A DNA stretch of 64,000 bases from Poriferisodalis sp965221945 (GCF_965221945.1 NZ_OZ244925.1:1860001-1924000); one strand, 5' to 3'. Counted from the stretch's first letter, positions 1-9,361 are shown. A program made the numbers and translations. Notes: generated by a model from the sequence alone, not told the origin.

Positions 1-377
1 GCGGCCGGACGGGCGACGGCGCGACCGGCGGCAGCGCCGATGACGCCGGAAGAGCCGATTTGGTGTATTTCTCCGCCCGCAATGTCCTAGACCTTGCAAC
101 TCGTGGCAGTGCGGGTTGTCTCGGCCGGGTGGGCGAGATCGGCGAGCTGTCGCCCGGTGCATGCGGCGACCTCGTTGTCTGGCAGCTCGACGGTCCCGCG
201 TTCGCTGGTGCACTGTCAGATCCGATCGAGGCGTGGCTGCGCTGCGGCCCGCTGTCCGCCCGGGACACGGTCGTGGCCGGTCGCCCCGTCGTCGCCGACG
301 GTCAGATCGTCCACCCCAGCCTCGACGCCCGCCTAGCGGAACATCGCCAGTGCGCTGCTGCCATGCAGCGGGCATAA
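1..377 (+). CDS. Amidohydrolase, C-terminal fragment (8-oxoguanine deaminase / hydroxyatrazine hydrolase type)
   Basis: The reading frame is open from base 3 at the window edge to a TAA at 375-377, so only about 124 C-terminal residues are present. The tail has the closing features of metal-dependent amidohydrolases that deaminate or dechlorinate heterocycles: an ATRGSAGCLGR helix, a GELSPGACGDLVVWQLDG strand, and a closing VVAGRPVVADG strand. The metal ligands would lie upstream, outside the window. The first ATG/GTG inside (60) is unlikely to be the real start because upstream codons are also coding-like. It converges with the minus-strand gene ending at 388. The exact substrate cannot be told from this fragment. 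Confidence 0.7.
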   Translation, partial: GRTGDGATGGSADDAGRADLVYFSARNVLDLATRGSAGCLGRVGEIGELSPGACGDLVVWQLDGPAFAGALSDPIEAWLRCGPLSARDTVVAGRPVVADGQIVHPSLDARLAEHRQCAAAMQRA

Positions 378-387
378 GACTCGCCTG

Positions 388-1449
388 TCAGTCGCGGCGG
401 TACGGCGAGCCGAGCCGGTCCAGCCACCGCAGCGGCGGCACTGCGTCGATTATCCGGCTGAACGACCAGCGCTCGCTCGCGAGGTTCAGCACCGCCAGCA
501 CCACCAGCACGACCCACTCGAGGGCCGCGGAGTACATGGCGATCGTGGCCATGCCCAGCACCGCACCGAGGGGATTGACGCCAGTGTCACCCTGCATGTG
601 TTTTTCGGCCAGCTCGCTGCGCAGCAGCCCGGCCGCCGCTCCGACCGCTCCGGCAGCCCACACCCCCCAGTCCGCCGCATCGGGTCCCTGGGTGAAGCAC
701 CCGCGGCCGCAGGATGCCGTGATCGCCGCCGGCACGAGACCCACCAGCCACCACGCCAGAGCAGCCTTGGTGGCGCGTCCCGGCACCCGGTCCAACAGGT
801 TCACCAGGTTGGCCGCGAGGGCCACAATCAGGGCTCCACGCAGCAGCGTCACGATGCTCCACGGCGGTGACGCTGCTGTGGAGAACCAGTCGCTCGGATC
901 GGCCCAGGTCGCCAGCTGGACTGCTCCAAATGCCACCGCCAAGCCGCCAAGCGCCTTCTGCGCCCCGGTGGTGAGCCGCCGGTGCTGCCAGCTGAGGCGC
1001 AAGTGTCCGGCGAACCCGCCGAGTGAGTCCTGGTGCTCAATGGCTCCGCGAGTGTCGTCGCGGTAGCCGAGCCAGCCCAGACCTGCCAGCAGCATCAGCG
1101 CCGCGATGCCCCCGGCGATTGCTGCGGGTTCCGGCGAACGGTCCAGCACGAAGTGGCGGTCCCCCACGACGACCGCCCAGACACCGTGTCCGCCAGGCTC
1201 GATGATGACGAGCGCAGCCGTCACGGCAATCGTCACAATGATGCTCGCTGCGACCGTCAGCAGTCCCCCCACGGCCACGACGGGCTGTCCGCGGTAGTTG
1301 GGGCGTACCCAGCGGCCACGCGCCATGCGGTTGCCCAGCCAGCGCCACAGCAGCGCCGCAATCGCCAACGAGCCGAAGAACGCAGCGACGAGCAGCAATG
1401 CAGTTCGCAGCCGATTGTCGAAATCGGAATTGACGAGTGCGAGCGTCAT
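388..1449 (-). CDS. MraY/WecA-like polyprenyl-phosphate sugar-1-phosphate transferase homologue
   Basis: Protein of 353 residues with many hydrophobic segments. Three short motifs match the MraY/WecA superfamily, which links a nucleotide-activated sugar phosphate to a polyprenyl phosphate carrier at the membrane: an aspartate pair in GYRDDTRGA, an NLVNLLDRVPGRATK segment (compare NLLDLRPGRA), and GDTGVNPLGAVLG. It is the last gene of the run tlyA-nadK-recN-steA-steB-GT2, so it may work with the glycosyltransferase just upstream in making an envelope glycolipid or glycan (inference). It is shorter and more divergent than a housekeeping MraY, which would normally sit in the dcw cluster, so the substrate is unknown. 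Confidence 0.65.
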   Translation of the reverse strand: MTLALVNSDFDNRLRTALLLVAAFFGSLAIAALLWRWLGNRMARGRWVRPNYRGQPVVAVGGLLTVAASIIVTIAVTAALVIIEPGGHGVWAVVVGDRHFVLDRSPEPAAIAGGIAALMLLAGLGWLGYRDDTRGAIEHQDSLGGFAGHLRLSWQHRRLTTGAQKALGGLAVAFGAVQLATWADPSDWFSTAASPPWSIVTLLRGALIVALAANLVNLLDRVPGRATKAALAWWLVGLVPAAITASCGRGCFTQGPDAADWGVWAAGAVGAAAGLLRSELAEKHMQGDTGVNPLGAVLGMATIAMYSAALEWVVLVVLAVLNLASERWSFSRIIDAVPPLRWLDRLGSPYRRD

Positions 1450-1486
1450 TGCCGTCAGTGGACCTCGCAGGCGCTACGCCGAGGCC

Positions 1487-2365
1487 TCACGGTTCGCTCG
1501 GGGTCCGGCGCCGCCGTGACTTGAGACGGGACCCCAGCCCTTGCCGCAATCCCAAGCGCCACTGTGGCCACGACGGCCGCCACAATCGCAGTCGCCTCAA
1601 CGCCGCATGCACGTCCCGCCCTCGCTTCCGAGACGCTGGTCGACGTGACGACAGCGCTCGGCTAACGAGCGATGCGATCAGGAGATAGATGGTCTTCGGG
1701 CCCCCGATGCGGGAGGCCGCGGCGCGGTACACGTGCCGGCCGATTCTTGCCCGGTGAGCAAAGCCGCTGAGGTCACGCCCGGACGGCCGATGGGAAAATC
1801 CGACCTCGATCTCGCTGATGGAAGCCGCGCGCGAGGCCGCATCGAGCGTCAAGGCGATCTCGAGACCGAATCCGTCGGCGAGCTCCAGCGAACGCAGCAG
1901 CGGACCCCGCAGGGCGCGCTGGCCCGACAGCGGCTCTGCCAGCGTCAGCCCGGTCTCGGCGCGCAGTACGCGCGCCGCGAAGCCCTTGACGAATCCGAAC
2001 CCGCCCCCGCCAGGGGGGGATTCGAACGCGGCGATCGTCATGTCGGCCGTTCCCAGCGCAACCGGCCGCAGCAGTTCGCCGGCCAGCGCAGCGGTGCGGC
2101 CTAGATCGGCATCGATGAGCAGGTACGCGTCGGGGGCACCGGAGGCGGCAATGCCCGCGGCAATCGCGGCTCCCTTGCCGCGATTGCGCGCGAGCTCAAT
2201 GACGCGCGCCCCTGCGGCGGCCGCAACCGCGGCCGTGCGATCGGACGACCCGTCGTCGACCACGATGACATCGAGCACATCTGGCACGGTCCGCAGCGCC
2301 GTCACCGTGGCTCCCACCGTGTCGGCCCGGTCGTATGCGGGCACGATTGCCACGGCGTGTGTCAT
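1487..2365 (-). CDS. Family 2 glycosyltransferase
   Basis: Protein of 292 residues. The N-terminal half is a GT-A fold: VAIVPAYDRADTVG, then the nucleotide-binding VVDDGSSDRT, an RNRGKGAAI segment and the metal-binding LLIDADLG. These are the motifs of family 2 transferases that use nucleotide sugars, often with dolichyl or polyprenyl phosphate acceptors. The C-terminal tail after about residue 250 is Arg-rich. Its ATG overlaps the stop of the steB-like gene upstream by 4 bp, so the two are probably translationally coupled. The acceptor is unknown; the neighbouring MraY-like protein suggests a lipid-linked product. Confidence 0.8.
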   Translation of the reverse strand: MTHAVAIVPAYDRADTVGATVTALRTVPDVLDVIVVDDGSSDRTAAVAAAAGARVIELARNRGKGAAIAAGIAASGAPDAYLLIDADLGRTAALAGELLRPVALGTADMTIAAFESPPGGGGFGFVKGFAARVLRAETGLTLAEPLSGQRALRGPLLRSLELADGFGLEIALTLDAASRAASISEIEVGFSHRPSGRDLSGFAHRARIGRHVYRAAASRIGGPKTIYLLIASLVSRALSSRRPASRKRGRDVHAALRRLRLWRPSWPQWRLGLRQGLGSRLKSRRRRTPSEP

Positions 2366-3423
2366 GACGGGCCCAATCCGTGCTCGGGATCGGCCGAGGA
2401 GAAGTGACGGATCTCGGGCAGATCCTCGAGCGCCACGAGCAGCGCCAGATCGCCCGAGAAGGTGTCCACGCCGTCGACGCTCGAGAACGAGGCGGCGAGC
2501 AGTGGGTCTGACCGAACCCTTTCGAGCACAGCGCCGTATCCGATGCCTGCGGCGTCGCGGGCGGGCACCTCGACAATCACGCCGCTGCCCGAGTATCCGT
2601 CGTCAGCGATGACCGTCAACAGGTCGAACACGAAGTCCTCGTTCAGCCCTGCTGCAGCTGCATCGGTCACCACCACAAGGCGCAGTCCCTCCCCGCCGAG
2701 CAGGTGCAACGCGACTGCACCGGTGCCGTCGTGGGTGACCAAGCCCAAGTCGCGAAGCAGTGTGAGCGTCGTGCGCGTCCGAGGGGCCAACAGGAAGCCG
2801 CGCGAGAAGCCGTCGAGCGCACCGGCGTCGGTGACCGCGTTGACGTCGGCATTGAGTGCTCGGCTCGATCCGGCCTCCGATGGCCGCAGGAGCGCCTGGG
2901 GCACCAAGAAGCGCAACGCCCTGCGCACCGCGTTGCGGCTGTCGCCTGCGAGCGAGAACGCTACAGCAATTCGTTGGCGCACTTCGGAGTCATAGAGGCG
3001 CAGATCGTCGCTGAGCCACAGCACACCGCCGAGTTGTGTATCGGTTGCTGCCAAGCGGGCTCTGATGGCGACAACCGCGTCGGTGTCGGTGTTCTCGGGT
3101 GCAACGATCAGCGTTGTCGTGCCGCTCAAACGCCCTTGCGGAAGGTATGGGCGGACCAGATCCTCGACCTCGAACCGTTCGGACCGCGCGGCGTCGACGC
3201 TCGCAAGCGCTTCGGAACGCGCCGCCTCAGCCTCGTCACGCGCCGCCTCGGCTTCGGCACGCCTGTCGATCGCCTCCTCAGTGTCGGCTTGAAGCTGGTC
3301 CACCCGGGATTCCAGATTGCTGACCAACACCGAGTCCACAAACGTCGAGCCCAGCGCCAGGCCGATTGCCAAGGCCAGGAAGACGGCCGCGATGGACACG
3401 ATGTGGTAGCGGAGGTTGACCAT
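2362..3423 (-). CDS. steB: SteB/MctB-family membrane-anchored protein
   Basis: Protein of 353 residues beginning MVNLRYHIVSIAAVFLALAIG: one N-terminal transmembrane helix with almost no cytoplasmic tail. An Ala/Glu-rich coiled coil follows (about residues 35-85), then an extracytoplasmic domain. This layout is the MctB (Rv1698)/SteB family. MctB has been linked to outer-membrane copper export in mycobacteria, while corynebacterial SteB works with SteA at the division site. Its stop abuts the next gene and its start lies one base from the steA stop, matching the steAB order seen in other actinobacteria. A division-associated role is more likely than copper export in this context (inference). 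Confidence 0.8.
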   Translation of the reverse strand: MVNLRYHIVSIAAVFLALAIGLALGSTFVDSVLVSNLESRVDQLQADTEEAIDRRAEAEAARDEAEAARSEALASVDAARSERFEVEDLVRPYLPQGRLSGTTTLIVAPENTDTDAVVAIRARLAATDTQLGGVLWLSDDLRLYDSEVRQRIAVAFSLAGDSRNAVRRALRFLVPQALLRPSEAGSSRALNADVNAVTDAGALDGFSRGFLLAPRTRTTLTLLRDLGLVTHDGTGAVALHLLGGEGLRLVVVTDAAAAGLNEDFVFDLLTVIADDGYSGSGVIVEVPARDAAGIGYGAVLERVRSDPLLAASFSSVDGVDTFSGDLALLVALEDLPEIRHFSSADPEHGLGPS

Positions 3424-4608
3424 TCAGAGGCCCATGTTGATCCACAGCGTGCGCAGCAGAAGCCGGCCTGGCTCGGTCACTGCGGCAATGACGCCGATAG
3501 TGACCAGCGCCGAGACGATCAGCATCGCCATGTCGCGCTTGCGCACTTGGGTGCGGTACAGACGGCTCACACCCTTTGCATCCACGAGTGCCGAGGACAC
3601 CTGCATCCGGGTGAGGAAGGTGGATGCCATGCCGCGGCGGCCCTTGTCGAAGAAATCGACCATTGAGGTGTGGGACCCGACCTCCACAATCTGCTCTGCG
3701 CGCTGCTCAAATGCCAGTCGCAATGCGACGTCCTCGCTGGTGCCGGGCGCCGCAATGACGTCATAGCTCAGGCCTGCATCATCAAGGCGTCGAGCACCCG
3801 GCGCGCCCCCCTCGGGATAGCCATGCACGATGAGCTGCGCCCCGCAGTTCAGCGCCCGCGGCGAGACTGAGTCGAAGTCGCCGATGATGATGTGCGGCAC
3901 GAGACCTGCTTCGAGGAGCGCATCCGCCCCTCCGTCCACACCGATGAGCACCGGCCGCATGTCCGACATATAGCCCGAGCGCCGAAGTGCCGCGAGATCT
4001 TCGCGGTAGTCGATGCCGCGCACCACCACCAGCACGTGGCGGCGGCGCAGTTCGTGTCGCAGCGGAGGGATGTCCAATTCCTCGGTGAGGATCTGCGGCT
4101 CCTTTTCGAGGTACTCAAGCGTGTTGCGGGCGAAGCTCCCCAATTCGCTGCGCACCGCAATGCGCGCCGATTCGAGCACATGCTCGAAGTACTCGGCGTC
4201 GCGGCGGTAACCGGTCCCGATCACCTCGCCGCCGCGCAGGACCTCGTCGCCGGCAATTGCGATCTCGTCGCCCTCTCCCAACGCCTTGAATGCAGCCTCG
4301 CCGATGTCCTCCAGCACGGGCACCCCGGCCTGAGCGAGCGTGAGGCCGCCGAGCGCCGGGTACCGTCCGCTCATCGTCGGCACAGCGTTGACCACGGCCG
4401 CCGCCCCGGCTGCCAAGAGCCCATCGGCGGCGACCCGATCGAGATCTGCGTGGTGGATGACTGCTATCTCGCCTCGTTCCAAGCGTCGGAGCAGGTTCTT
4501 GGTGCGGCGGTCCACGCGGCACCGGCCCGCCAATTCAGCGTTGGCCCCGTCTTGGCGGCGCCGCACACGCCGGCGGCGAGCCGTCTGTGCGTCGCGGGAC
4601 AAGCTCAC
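3424..4608 (-). CDS. steA: SteA-like cytokinetic-ring protein with thiamin-pyrophosphokinase-like fold
   Basis: Protein of 394 residues. The central part carries the thiamin-pyrophosphokinase-like signature (LIGVDGGADALLEAGL, then IIIGDFDSV) without being a thiamin enzyme. The C terminus has a hydrophobic segment (MAMLIVSALVTIGVIAA) that should anchor it to the membrane. SteA of Corynebacterium glutamicum (Rv1697 in M. tuberculosis) localises to the cytokinetic ring and affects cell separation. The gene follows recN with a 4-bp overlap and precedes the steB homologue, which is the conserved order. The first 25 residues are very Arg-rich, so the true start may lie a little downstream. Confidence 0.85.
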   Translation of the reverse strand: MSLSRDAQTARRRRVRRRQDGANAELAGRCRVDRRTKNLLRRLERGEIAVIHHADLDRVAADGLLAAGAAAVVNAVPTMSGRYPALGGLTLAQAGVPVLEDIGEAAFKALGEGDEIAIAGDEVLRGGEVIGTGYRRDAEYFEHVLESARIAVRSELGSFARNTLEYLEKEPQILTEELDIPPLRHELRRRHVLVVVRGIDYREDLAALRRSGYMSDMRPVLIGVDGGADALLEAGLVPHIIIGDFDSVSPRALNCGAQLIVHGYPEGGAPGARRLDDAGLSYDVIAAPGTSEDVALRLAFEQRAEQIVEVGSHTSMVDFFDKGRRGMASTFLTRMQVSSALVDAKGVSRLYRTQVRKRDMAMLIVSALVTIGVIAAVTEPGRLLLRTLWINMGL

Positions 4609-6299
4609 GGGACTGCGCCGCTGCGCGCTGGCTCAGCAACCACCGCTGCGTCCCCCTCGTCGGCGAGCTCAGCCGTCGCTGCGTCGATGTCCGGCTGCGT
4701 TCCATCGAGCGCCGGTCGCTTCGCAGCGGCATTGTCGAGCAGTTCGCTTGCGTGCTGGCGGCCGCTTGCCCAGTGGGGCTGACCCGCAAGCATCCGCGCC
4801 AATTCGCTCACACGTTCGGTGCCAGTGACCGCGACCAGATCCGACGCCACCGTTGCGCCGTCGTCGGTCTTGCGCACCGCCACATGGTGATGCGCAAATG
4901 CCGCGACCTGCGGGAGATGGGTCACCACCAGCACCTGGTGGTTCTTGGTCAGCGAGGCCAGCGCTTGACCGACGGCCACCGCCGTCTCGCCGCCGATGCC
5001 GGCGTCGACCTCGTCGAACACCAGTGTCGGCGGACCAGCGGTCAGCACCAGCCGCAAGGCCAGCATCACCCGTGCCAGCTCGCCGCCGGAGGCCACCTTG
5101 GACAGCGGGCCGGGCGGAACACCCCGGTTCGCGCTGAAGCGCAGCTCGACGCTGTCGCTCGGCGGGCCGCCCGATACGCCGACATCCAGCGTGCCGCCGG
5201 GCAGCGCCAGCGACGCCAGGTGCTCGGTCACGGCGGCAGCCAGCCCCGGAGCAGCCGCTCGGCGAGCTGCAGCGACGGTCTGTGCCTCGCTGTCCATGTG
5301 GCGCTGCGCTGCGATGATGCCCGACTCCAGTTCGATCGCCAGCTCCTCGTGGTGTTCCAGCTGCGAGAGGCGCTCGGCAGCGCGGGCGCCGAACGACATC
5401 ACCTCAGCGAGTGTGTCGCCGTACTTGCGCGTCAACTCACGCAGCAGTTGGTGCCGTGCGCGGACATCGGCCAACGCACCGGGATCGTCTTCGATCGTCT
5501 CGAGCACGCTCCGAAGCTGCGCCACGGTGTCGTCCAGCTCCGCGGCCACGGCCCCGAGTCGCTCGCTCAGGGGGGCAAACGCCTTCCGGCCACCCAGCGC
5601 GGCCAAAGCGCTGCCCAGCTTGTCGATGACGCCGTCGTCACCGGCGAGTGCGTGGCGGGCCGCGTGCCCCTCCCCGAGGTGAGATGTCGCATCCGCCAGC
5701 AGGTCTTCGCGCTCCGCGATCCGTTCCAGCTCGTCGAGGTCCTCCAGCTGCGCGGCGGCAATCTCGTCGACCTGGTACCGCAGGAGATCGATTTCCTGTG
5801 CCCTGGCACGTGCATCGCCGCCGAGCACTGCCAGGTTCTCAGCCAGTGCCCGCAGCTCCTCACGTGCTGCCGCCAATGGATGCAGGTCCACGCCGCCCCA
5901 GCGGTCCAGCGCCTCACGCTGGGTGCGCGGCCGCAGCAACGACTGGTGCTGGTGCTGCCCGTGCAGGTCGATGAGCCCGGCTCCCAGCTCGGTGAGCTCC
6001 GGTGCCGAAGCCATGGTGCCGTCCATGTAGGCACGGCTGCGGCCTGCGGCTGGAATCACGCGACGCAGCACCCCTTCGCTGCCATCAGGGTTCACGAACC
6101 TGCCTTCGACGACTGCTTCGGTCGCGCCTGCCCGCACCATCGCAGGATCAGCTCGCCCGCCCACGAGCAGCTGAACCGCCTGCACAACGAGCGTCTTGCC
6201 GGCTCCCGTCTCGCCGGTCAATGCCGTCATTCCCGCGCCGAGCACCAGGCTGGCTCGCTCGATTACCCCGAGATTGCGCACCGCCAGCTCTGCAAGCAT
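4605..6299 (-). CDS. recN: DNA repair protein RecN
   Basis: SMC-like ATPase for double-strand break repair. The chosen start (ATG at 6299) gives MLAELAVRNLGVIERASL, the usual RecN N terminus, and is preceded by AGGAG six bases upstream; the frame also continues 11 codons further to 6332. Walker A is GETGAGKT near the N terminus. The middle is a long coiled coil rich in Glu, Arg and Ala. The C-terminal lobe carries the ABC signature region (SGGELARVMLA) and Walker B (LVFDEVDAGIGG). About 564 residues is normal for the family. The stop overlaps the steA start (ATGA). Confidence 0.95.
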   Translation of the reverse strand: MLAELAVRNLGVIERASLVLGAGMTALTGETGAGKTLVVQAVQLLVGGRADPAMVRAGATEAVVEGRFVNPDGSEGVLRRVIPAAGRSRAYMDGTMASAPELTELGAGLIDLHGQHQHQSLLRPRTQREALDRWGGVDLHPLAAAREELRALAENLAVLGGDARARAQEIDLLRYQVDEIAAAQLEDLDELERIAEREDLLADATSHLGEGHAARHALAGDDGVIDKLGSALAALGGRKAFAPLSERLGAVAAELDDTVAQLRSVLETIEDDPGALADVRARHQLLRELTRKYGDTLAEVMSFGARAAERLSQLEHHEELAIELESGIIAAQRHMDSEAQTVAAARRAAAPGLAAAVTEHLASLALPGGTLDVGVSGGPPSDSVELRFSANRGVPPGPLSKVASGGELARVMLALRLVLTAGPPTLVFDEVDAGIGGETAVAVGQALASLTKNHQVLVVTHLPQVAAFAHHHVAVRKTDDGATVASDLVAVTGTERVSELARMLAGQPHWASGRQHASELLDNAAAKRPALDGTQPDIDAATAELADEGDAAVVAEPARSGAVP

Positions 6300-6386
6300 C
6301 AGCAGCTCCTGCCGCTTTCCGGTCGACCGCAAGGGTCCGGTGGCTGCCGCTGGCAGGGCATTGGTCGCTCGCTCATCGACGCAAAC

Positions 6387-7265
6387 TCAGCGATCCTTGA
6401 GGCCGAACTTGTGCTTCAGCACGCGATGGAAGCTGTCGCCGCCGGCGGTGACGAACTGTGCCTCGTATGGGGCGCGCGTCACCACGAGCTCGTCACCTGT
6501 CTGCAGCATTGTGGCCGAACGCCCATCCACTGCGGCCAGCGCCGGCCGCTCGCTGACCACCCGGATGCCGATCTCGGTGTCGGGTGGCAGCAGCAGCGAC
6601 CGATCGAACAGCATGTGCGGCGCGACGGGCGTGACCTGCAGGGACGAATGCGTCGGCGCAACGACGGCTCCTCCCGCAGAGAGGCTGTACGCGGTGGAAC
6701 CGGTTGGTGTGGACACGATGAGACCGTCTGTCGCATAGGTCGCGAACATGTCGCCGTCGAGCCAGACTTCCAGCCTGACCGTGTGGCCCGGATCGCGCTT
6801 TTCGAGGACGACTTCGTTCAAACCGGTCCACGTATCTGCGTCGTGGGGGTCGGGGTCGTCGGGATCTTCGCCAGGTCGCCGGCGCACGGTGGCGCTGACC
6901 ATCATCCGCACCGATATGCCCAGCGTCCCCTCGAGCGCCGCGGCAACCGTCTCGGTGAGCTGTGCAGGCTCGAATTCGGTCAAGTAGCCGAGGTGGCCGA
7001 CGTTGACGCCGAGAACCGGCACTCCTGCGGCCGCCACCAGATCGAACGAGCGCAACATGGTGCCATCGCCGCCGACGCTCACGGCGAGATCCGGCATGGT
7101 GCCGATCGGCTCGTCGGCTGCGAGTTCGCTGCGACCGATGGCCGATGCCTCCACACGTCCCAGCTCGACGGTGTGACCCTCGCTCTCGAGCCAGTCCACT
7201 AATCGCTTCGATGCCGACACTGCCTCGGCGCGCTCGGCATGAGCGATGATCAGCACCGCGCTCAT
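6387..7265 (-). CDS. nadK: NAD kinase
   Basis: ATP-dependent phosphorylation of NAD to NADP in the cytoplasm. The 292-residue protein has the family's GGDGT motif (SVGGDGTML, with the catalytic Asp), the NVGHLGYL segment, and the C-terminal TGSTAYSLSAGG loop followed by VAPHML. Length and order are standard for actinobacterial NadK (PpnK). Its ATG overlaps the tlyA stop by 4 bp, and recN follows after about 90 bp, giving the classical tlyA-nadK-recN arrangement. Confidence 0.96.
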   Translation of the reverse strand: MSAVLIIAHAERAEAVSASKRLVDWLESEGHTVELGRVEASAIGRSELAADEPIGTMPDLAVSVGGDGTMLRSFDLVAAAGVPVLGVNVGHLGYLTEFEPAQLTETVAAALEGTLGISVRMMVSATVRRRPGEDPDDPDPHDADTWTGLNEVVLEKRDPGHTVRLEVWLDGDMFATYATDGLIVSTPTGSTAYSLSAGGAVVAPTHSSLQVTPVAPHMLFDRSLLLPPDTEIGIRVVSERPALAAVDGRSATMLQTGDELVVTRAPYEAQFVTAGGDSFHRVLKHKFGLKDR

Positions 7266-8128
7266 CGAGTTGCTCCCCCGTCGTCGCGTGTGCCGTCGAC
7301 ACGCTGGATTGCCCTGTCGATTGCGGCATCGAGGTCAAACGCGGCGGCGGTTCGGGAGGCGCCGACGACGTGGCTCGGTTGGTCCGCAGCGCGACGGCAG
7401 TACAGGAAGAACTCGACATTGCCCGCCGCACCTCGCAGCGGCGAAACGGCGACGCCTGCCGGCACCAAGCCGCATCCGGACGCGCTCGCTGCCACCTCGC
7501 TGAGCACCCGCCGCCACACCTCGGGGTCGCGGACCACGCCCTTGCCCCGTGAGGCTTCCCGCCGGCCGGCTTCGAACTGCGGTTTGGTAAGCAGCACCGC
7601 ATCCCCGCCGGGTGCGGTACACGCCGCCAGGTTCGCCATCACCGTTCGCAGCGAAATGAACGACAGGTCGGCGGTCACGATGTCTGCCGCACCGCCGATG
7701 TCAGCGGCCCCCACATGACGCACGTTGCAGTGCTCTCGCACCGTGACCCGGGTATCGGTGCGCAGACGTGCATCCAGCTGACCCCAGCCAACGTCGGCCG
7801 CCACAACCTGAACTGCGCCTCGCTGCAGCAGGCAGTCCACAAACCCGCCCGTCGAAGAGCCGGCGTCAAATGCGCGCCGCCCAACGACGGGGACCCCAAA
7901 GGCGTCCAGCGCTGCATCGAGTTTGTCGCCGCCGCGTGACACGAATCGGGCAGGTTCACCGCTGAGCTGGACCGGCTCCGCGGCCGCCACCATCCGTGAG
8001 GGCTTCTGCGCGACGGCACCGCTGACGAGCACCCGACCACCGGAGATGAGTGCCTGCGCGGCCGCCCGTGACGGCGCCATGGCTCGGCGCACCAACTCGT
8101 TGTCGAGGCGTCGTCGCACGGCGTTCAT
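7262..8128 (-). CDS. tlyA: TlyA-family 2'-O-methyltransferase (16S/23S rRNA)
   Basis: Protein of 288 residues: an N-terminal S4 RNA-binding domain (about residues 4-65, LDNELVRRAMAPSRAAAQ and VLVSGAVAQKPS) followed by an FtsJ-type SAM methyltransferase domain. Visible SAM-site segments are AFDAGSSTGGFVDCLL and VVAADVGWGQLD, then the DLSFISLR strand. In mycobacteria TlyA methylates ribose in 16S and 23S rRNA and confers capreomycin sensitivity. It is the first gene of the minus-strand run to nadK and recN. A GC-rich hairpin at 8185-8205 separates it from korB upstream. Confidence 0.93.
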   Translation of the reverse strand: MNAVRRRLDNELVRRAMAPSRAAAQALISGGRVLVSGAVAQKPSRMVAAAEPVQLSGEPARFVSRGGDKLDAALDAFGVPVVGRRAFDAGSSTGGFVDCLLQRGAVQVVAADVGWGQLDARLRTDTRVTVREHCNVRHVGAADIGGAADIVTADLSFISLRTVMANLAACTAPGGDAVLLTKPQFEAGRREASRGKGVVRDPEVWRRVLSEVAASASGCGLVPAGVAVSPLRGAAGNVEFFLYCRRAADQPSHVVGASRTAAAFDLDAAIDRAIQRVDGTRDDGGATR

Positions 8129-8184
8129 GCAGCCGAAAGTACCAGCGCGCCCATCGGGCGCCGCAGCGAATTCTCAGACACGGC

Positions 8185-8205
8185 CGCGGCGGTCTTGCCG
8201 CCGCG
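8185..8205 (-). terminator. GC-rich hairpin between korB and tlyA
   Basis: On the minus strand the sequence reads CGCGGCGG-CAAGA-CCGCCGCG: an 8-bp perfect stem with a 5-base loop, 24 bases past the korB stop. No T-run follows, so intrinsic termination is plausible but not certain. Confidence 0.45.
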
Positions 8206-8228
8206 AGCCTCGGGGCACGAGATGGATC

Positions 8229-9248
8229 TCAGACGTACCAAGTACCGCGTGCACGCAGCAACTGTCCGATGTCCGCGGGGCCCTGCTTTTCCTGGGCTGC
8301 GGCCAGCTGTCGCGTGGAAGCCATTGCGTACTCACTGCGCCGCACGGCACGGAATACGCCGATCGGAGTCGGCTCAAAGGGTCCGCGTGCAAGACGGGCC
8401 AGCATGAACGCCGTCGACGGATCGTGCTTGGTCTCGTCGTGGGTGAGCAGCTCGTCAGGACTCACATCGACTGAGTGGATGACCCGGGCGCAGCCAGACT
8501 CGTCAATGACGCCGAACTCGCCATCAGCCCCGAACCGGATGGGTTCGCCATGCGTCAGCGGGATCAGATTGGCGTCACGATTCTGCTTCTTCGTGACACC
8601 TTCGAAGGCGCCGTCGTTGAAGACGTTGCAGTTCTGGAACACCTCCACGAACGCGGCGCCCTCGTGTTCGTGCGCCCGCCGGAAGGTTTCCATCATGTGC
8701 TGGCGGTCCATGTCGTGGGTACGGGCCACAAACGAGGCCTCAGCTCCGAGCGCCACTGCCAGCGGGTTGAACGGGGCGTCCAACGAACCCATCGGCGAGC
8801 TCTTGGTGACCTTTCCGATCTCGCTGGTGGGGCTGAACTGGCCCTTGGTGAGGCCATAGATCTGGTTGTTGAACAACAGGACCTTGATCTTGACGTTGCG
8901 ACGCAACGCATGAATCAGGTGATTGCCGCCGATCGACAGCATGTCGCCGTCACCGCCGATCACCCACACGTCGAGATCGGGCCGCGCCATTGCCAGACCG
9001 GTGGCGATCGCAGGTGCTCGGCCGTGGATGCCGTGCACGCCGTAGGAGTTCATGTAGTACGGGAAGCGGGCGGCACACCCGATGCCCGAGACGAACACCG
9101 TGTTGTGCGGCTCGGTGCCGAGGCTCGGCATCAGCATCCGCATCGCCGTGAGGATGGAGTAGTCGCCGCAGCCCGGGCACCAGCGGACCTCCTGGTCGGT
9201 GGCCCAGTCTGCGGGCTGTGTGGTCGGCGTGAAAGAGGTGTCGGTCAT
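8229..9248 (-). CDS. korB: 2-oxoacid:ferredoxin oxidoreductase, beta subunit
   Basis: Thiamin-diphosphate-binding subunit of a two-subunit 2-oxoglutarate (or 2-oxoacid) ferredoxin oxidoreductase, which oxidatively decarboxylates a 2-oxoacid to acyl-CoA while reducing ferredoxin. The 339 residues show WCPGCGDYSIL (conserved Cys pair), GIGCAARFPYY, and the TPP/Mg motif GGDGDML with NNQIYGLTKGQ. It lies 113 bp downstream of korA. No clear Shine-Dalgarno precedes the ATG. The substrate is assigned by family resemblance; pyruvate-type activity cannot be excluded. Confidence 0.92.
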   Translation of the reverse strand: MTDTSFTPTTQPADWATDQEVRWCPGCGDYSILTAMRMLMPSLGTEPHNTVFVSGIGCAARFPYYMNSYGVHGIHGRAPAIATGLAMARPDLDVWVIGGDGDMLSIGGNHLIHALRRNVKIKVLLFNNQIYGLTKGQFSPTSEIGKVTKSSPMGSLDAPFNPLAVALGAEASFVARTHDMDRQHMMETFRRAHEHEGAAFVEVFQNCNVFNDGAFEGVTKKQNRDANLIPLTHGEPIRFGADGEFGVIDESGCARVIHSVDVSPDELLTHDETKHDPSTAFMLARLARGPFEPTPIGVFRAVRRSEYAMASTRQLAAAQEKQGPADIGQLLRARGTWYV

Positions 9249-9361
9249 CGTGCTTTAGGCCTCTGTCTGTGCTCTGAGTGCTCGTTGGGAGATTGTTCCG
9301 GCTTGTGCCAGTTGCGATTCGTGCGTCGTATGTCGTGTGTGTGGATTTGCGTCGTCGGCTT

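Noticed and set aside
4587..7202. 871-codon plus-strand open frame
   Set aside because: Antisense shadow of recN and nadK caused by GC-rich codon bias; no family motifs.
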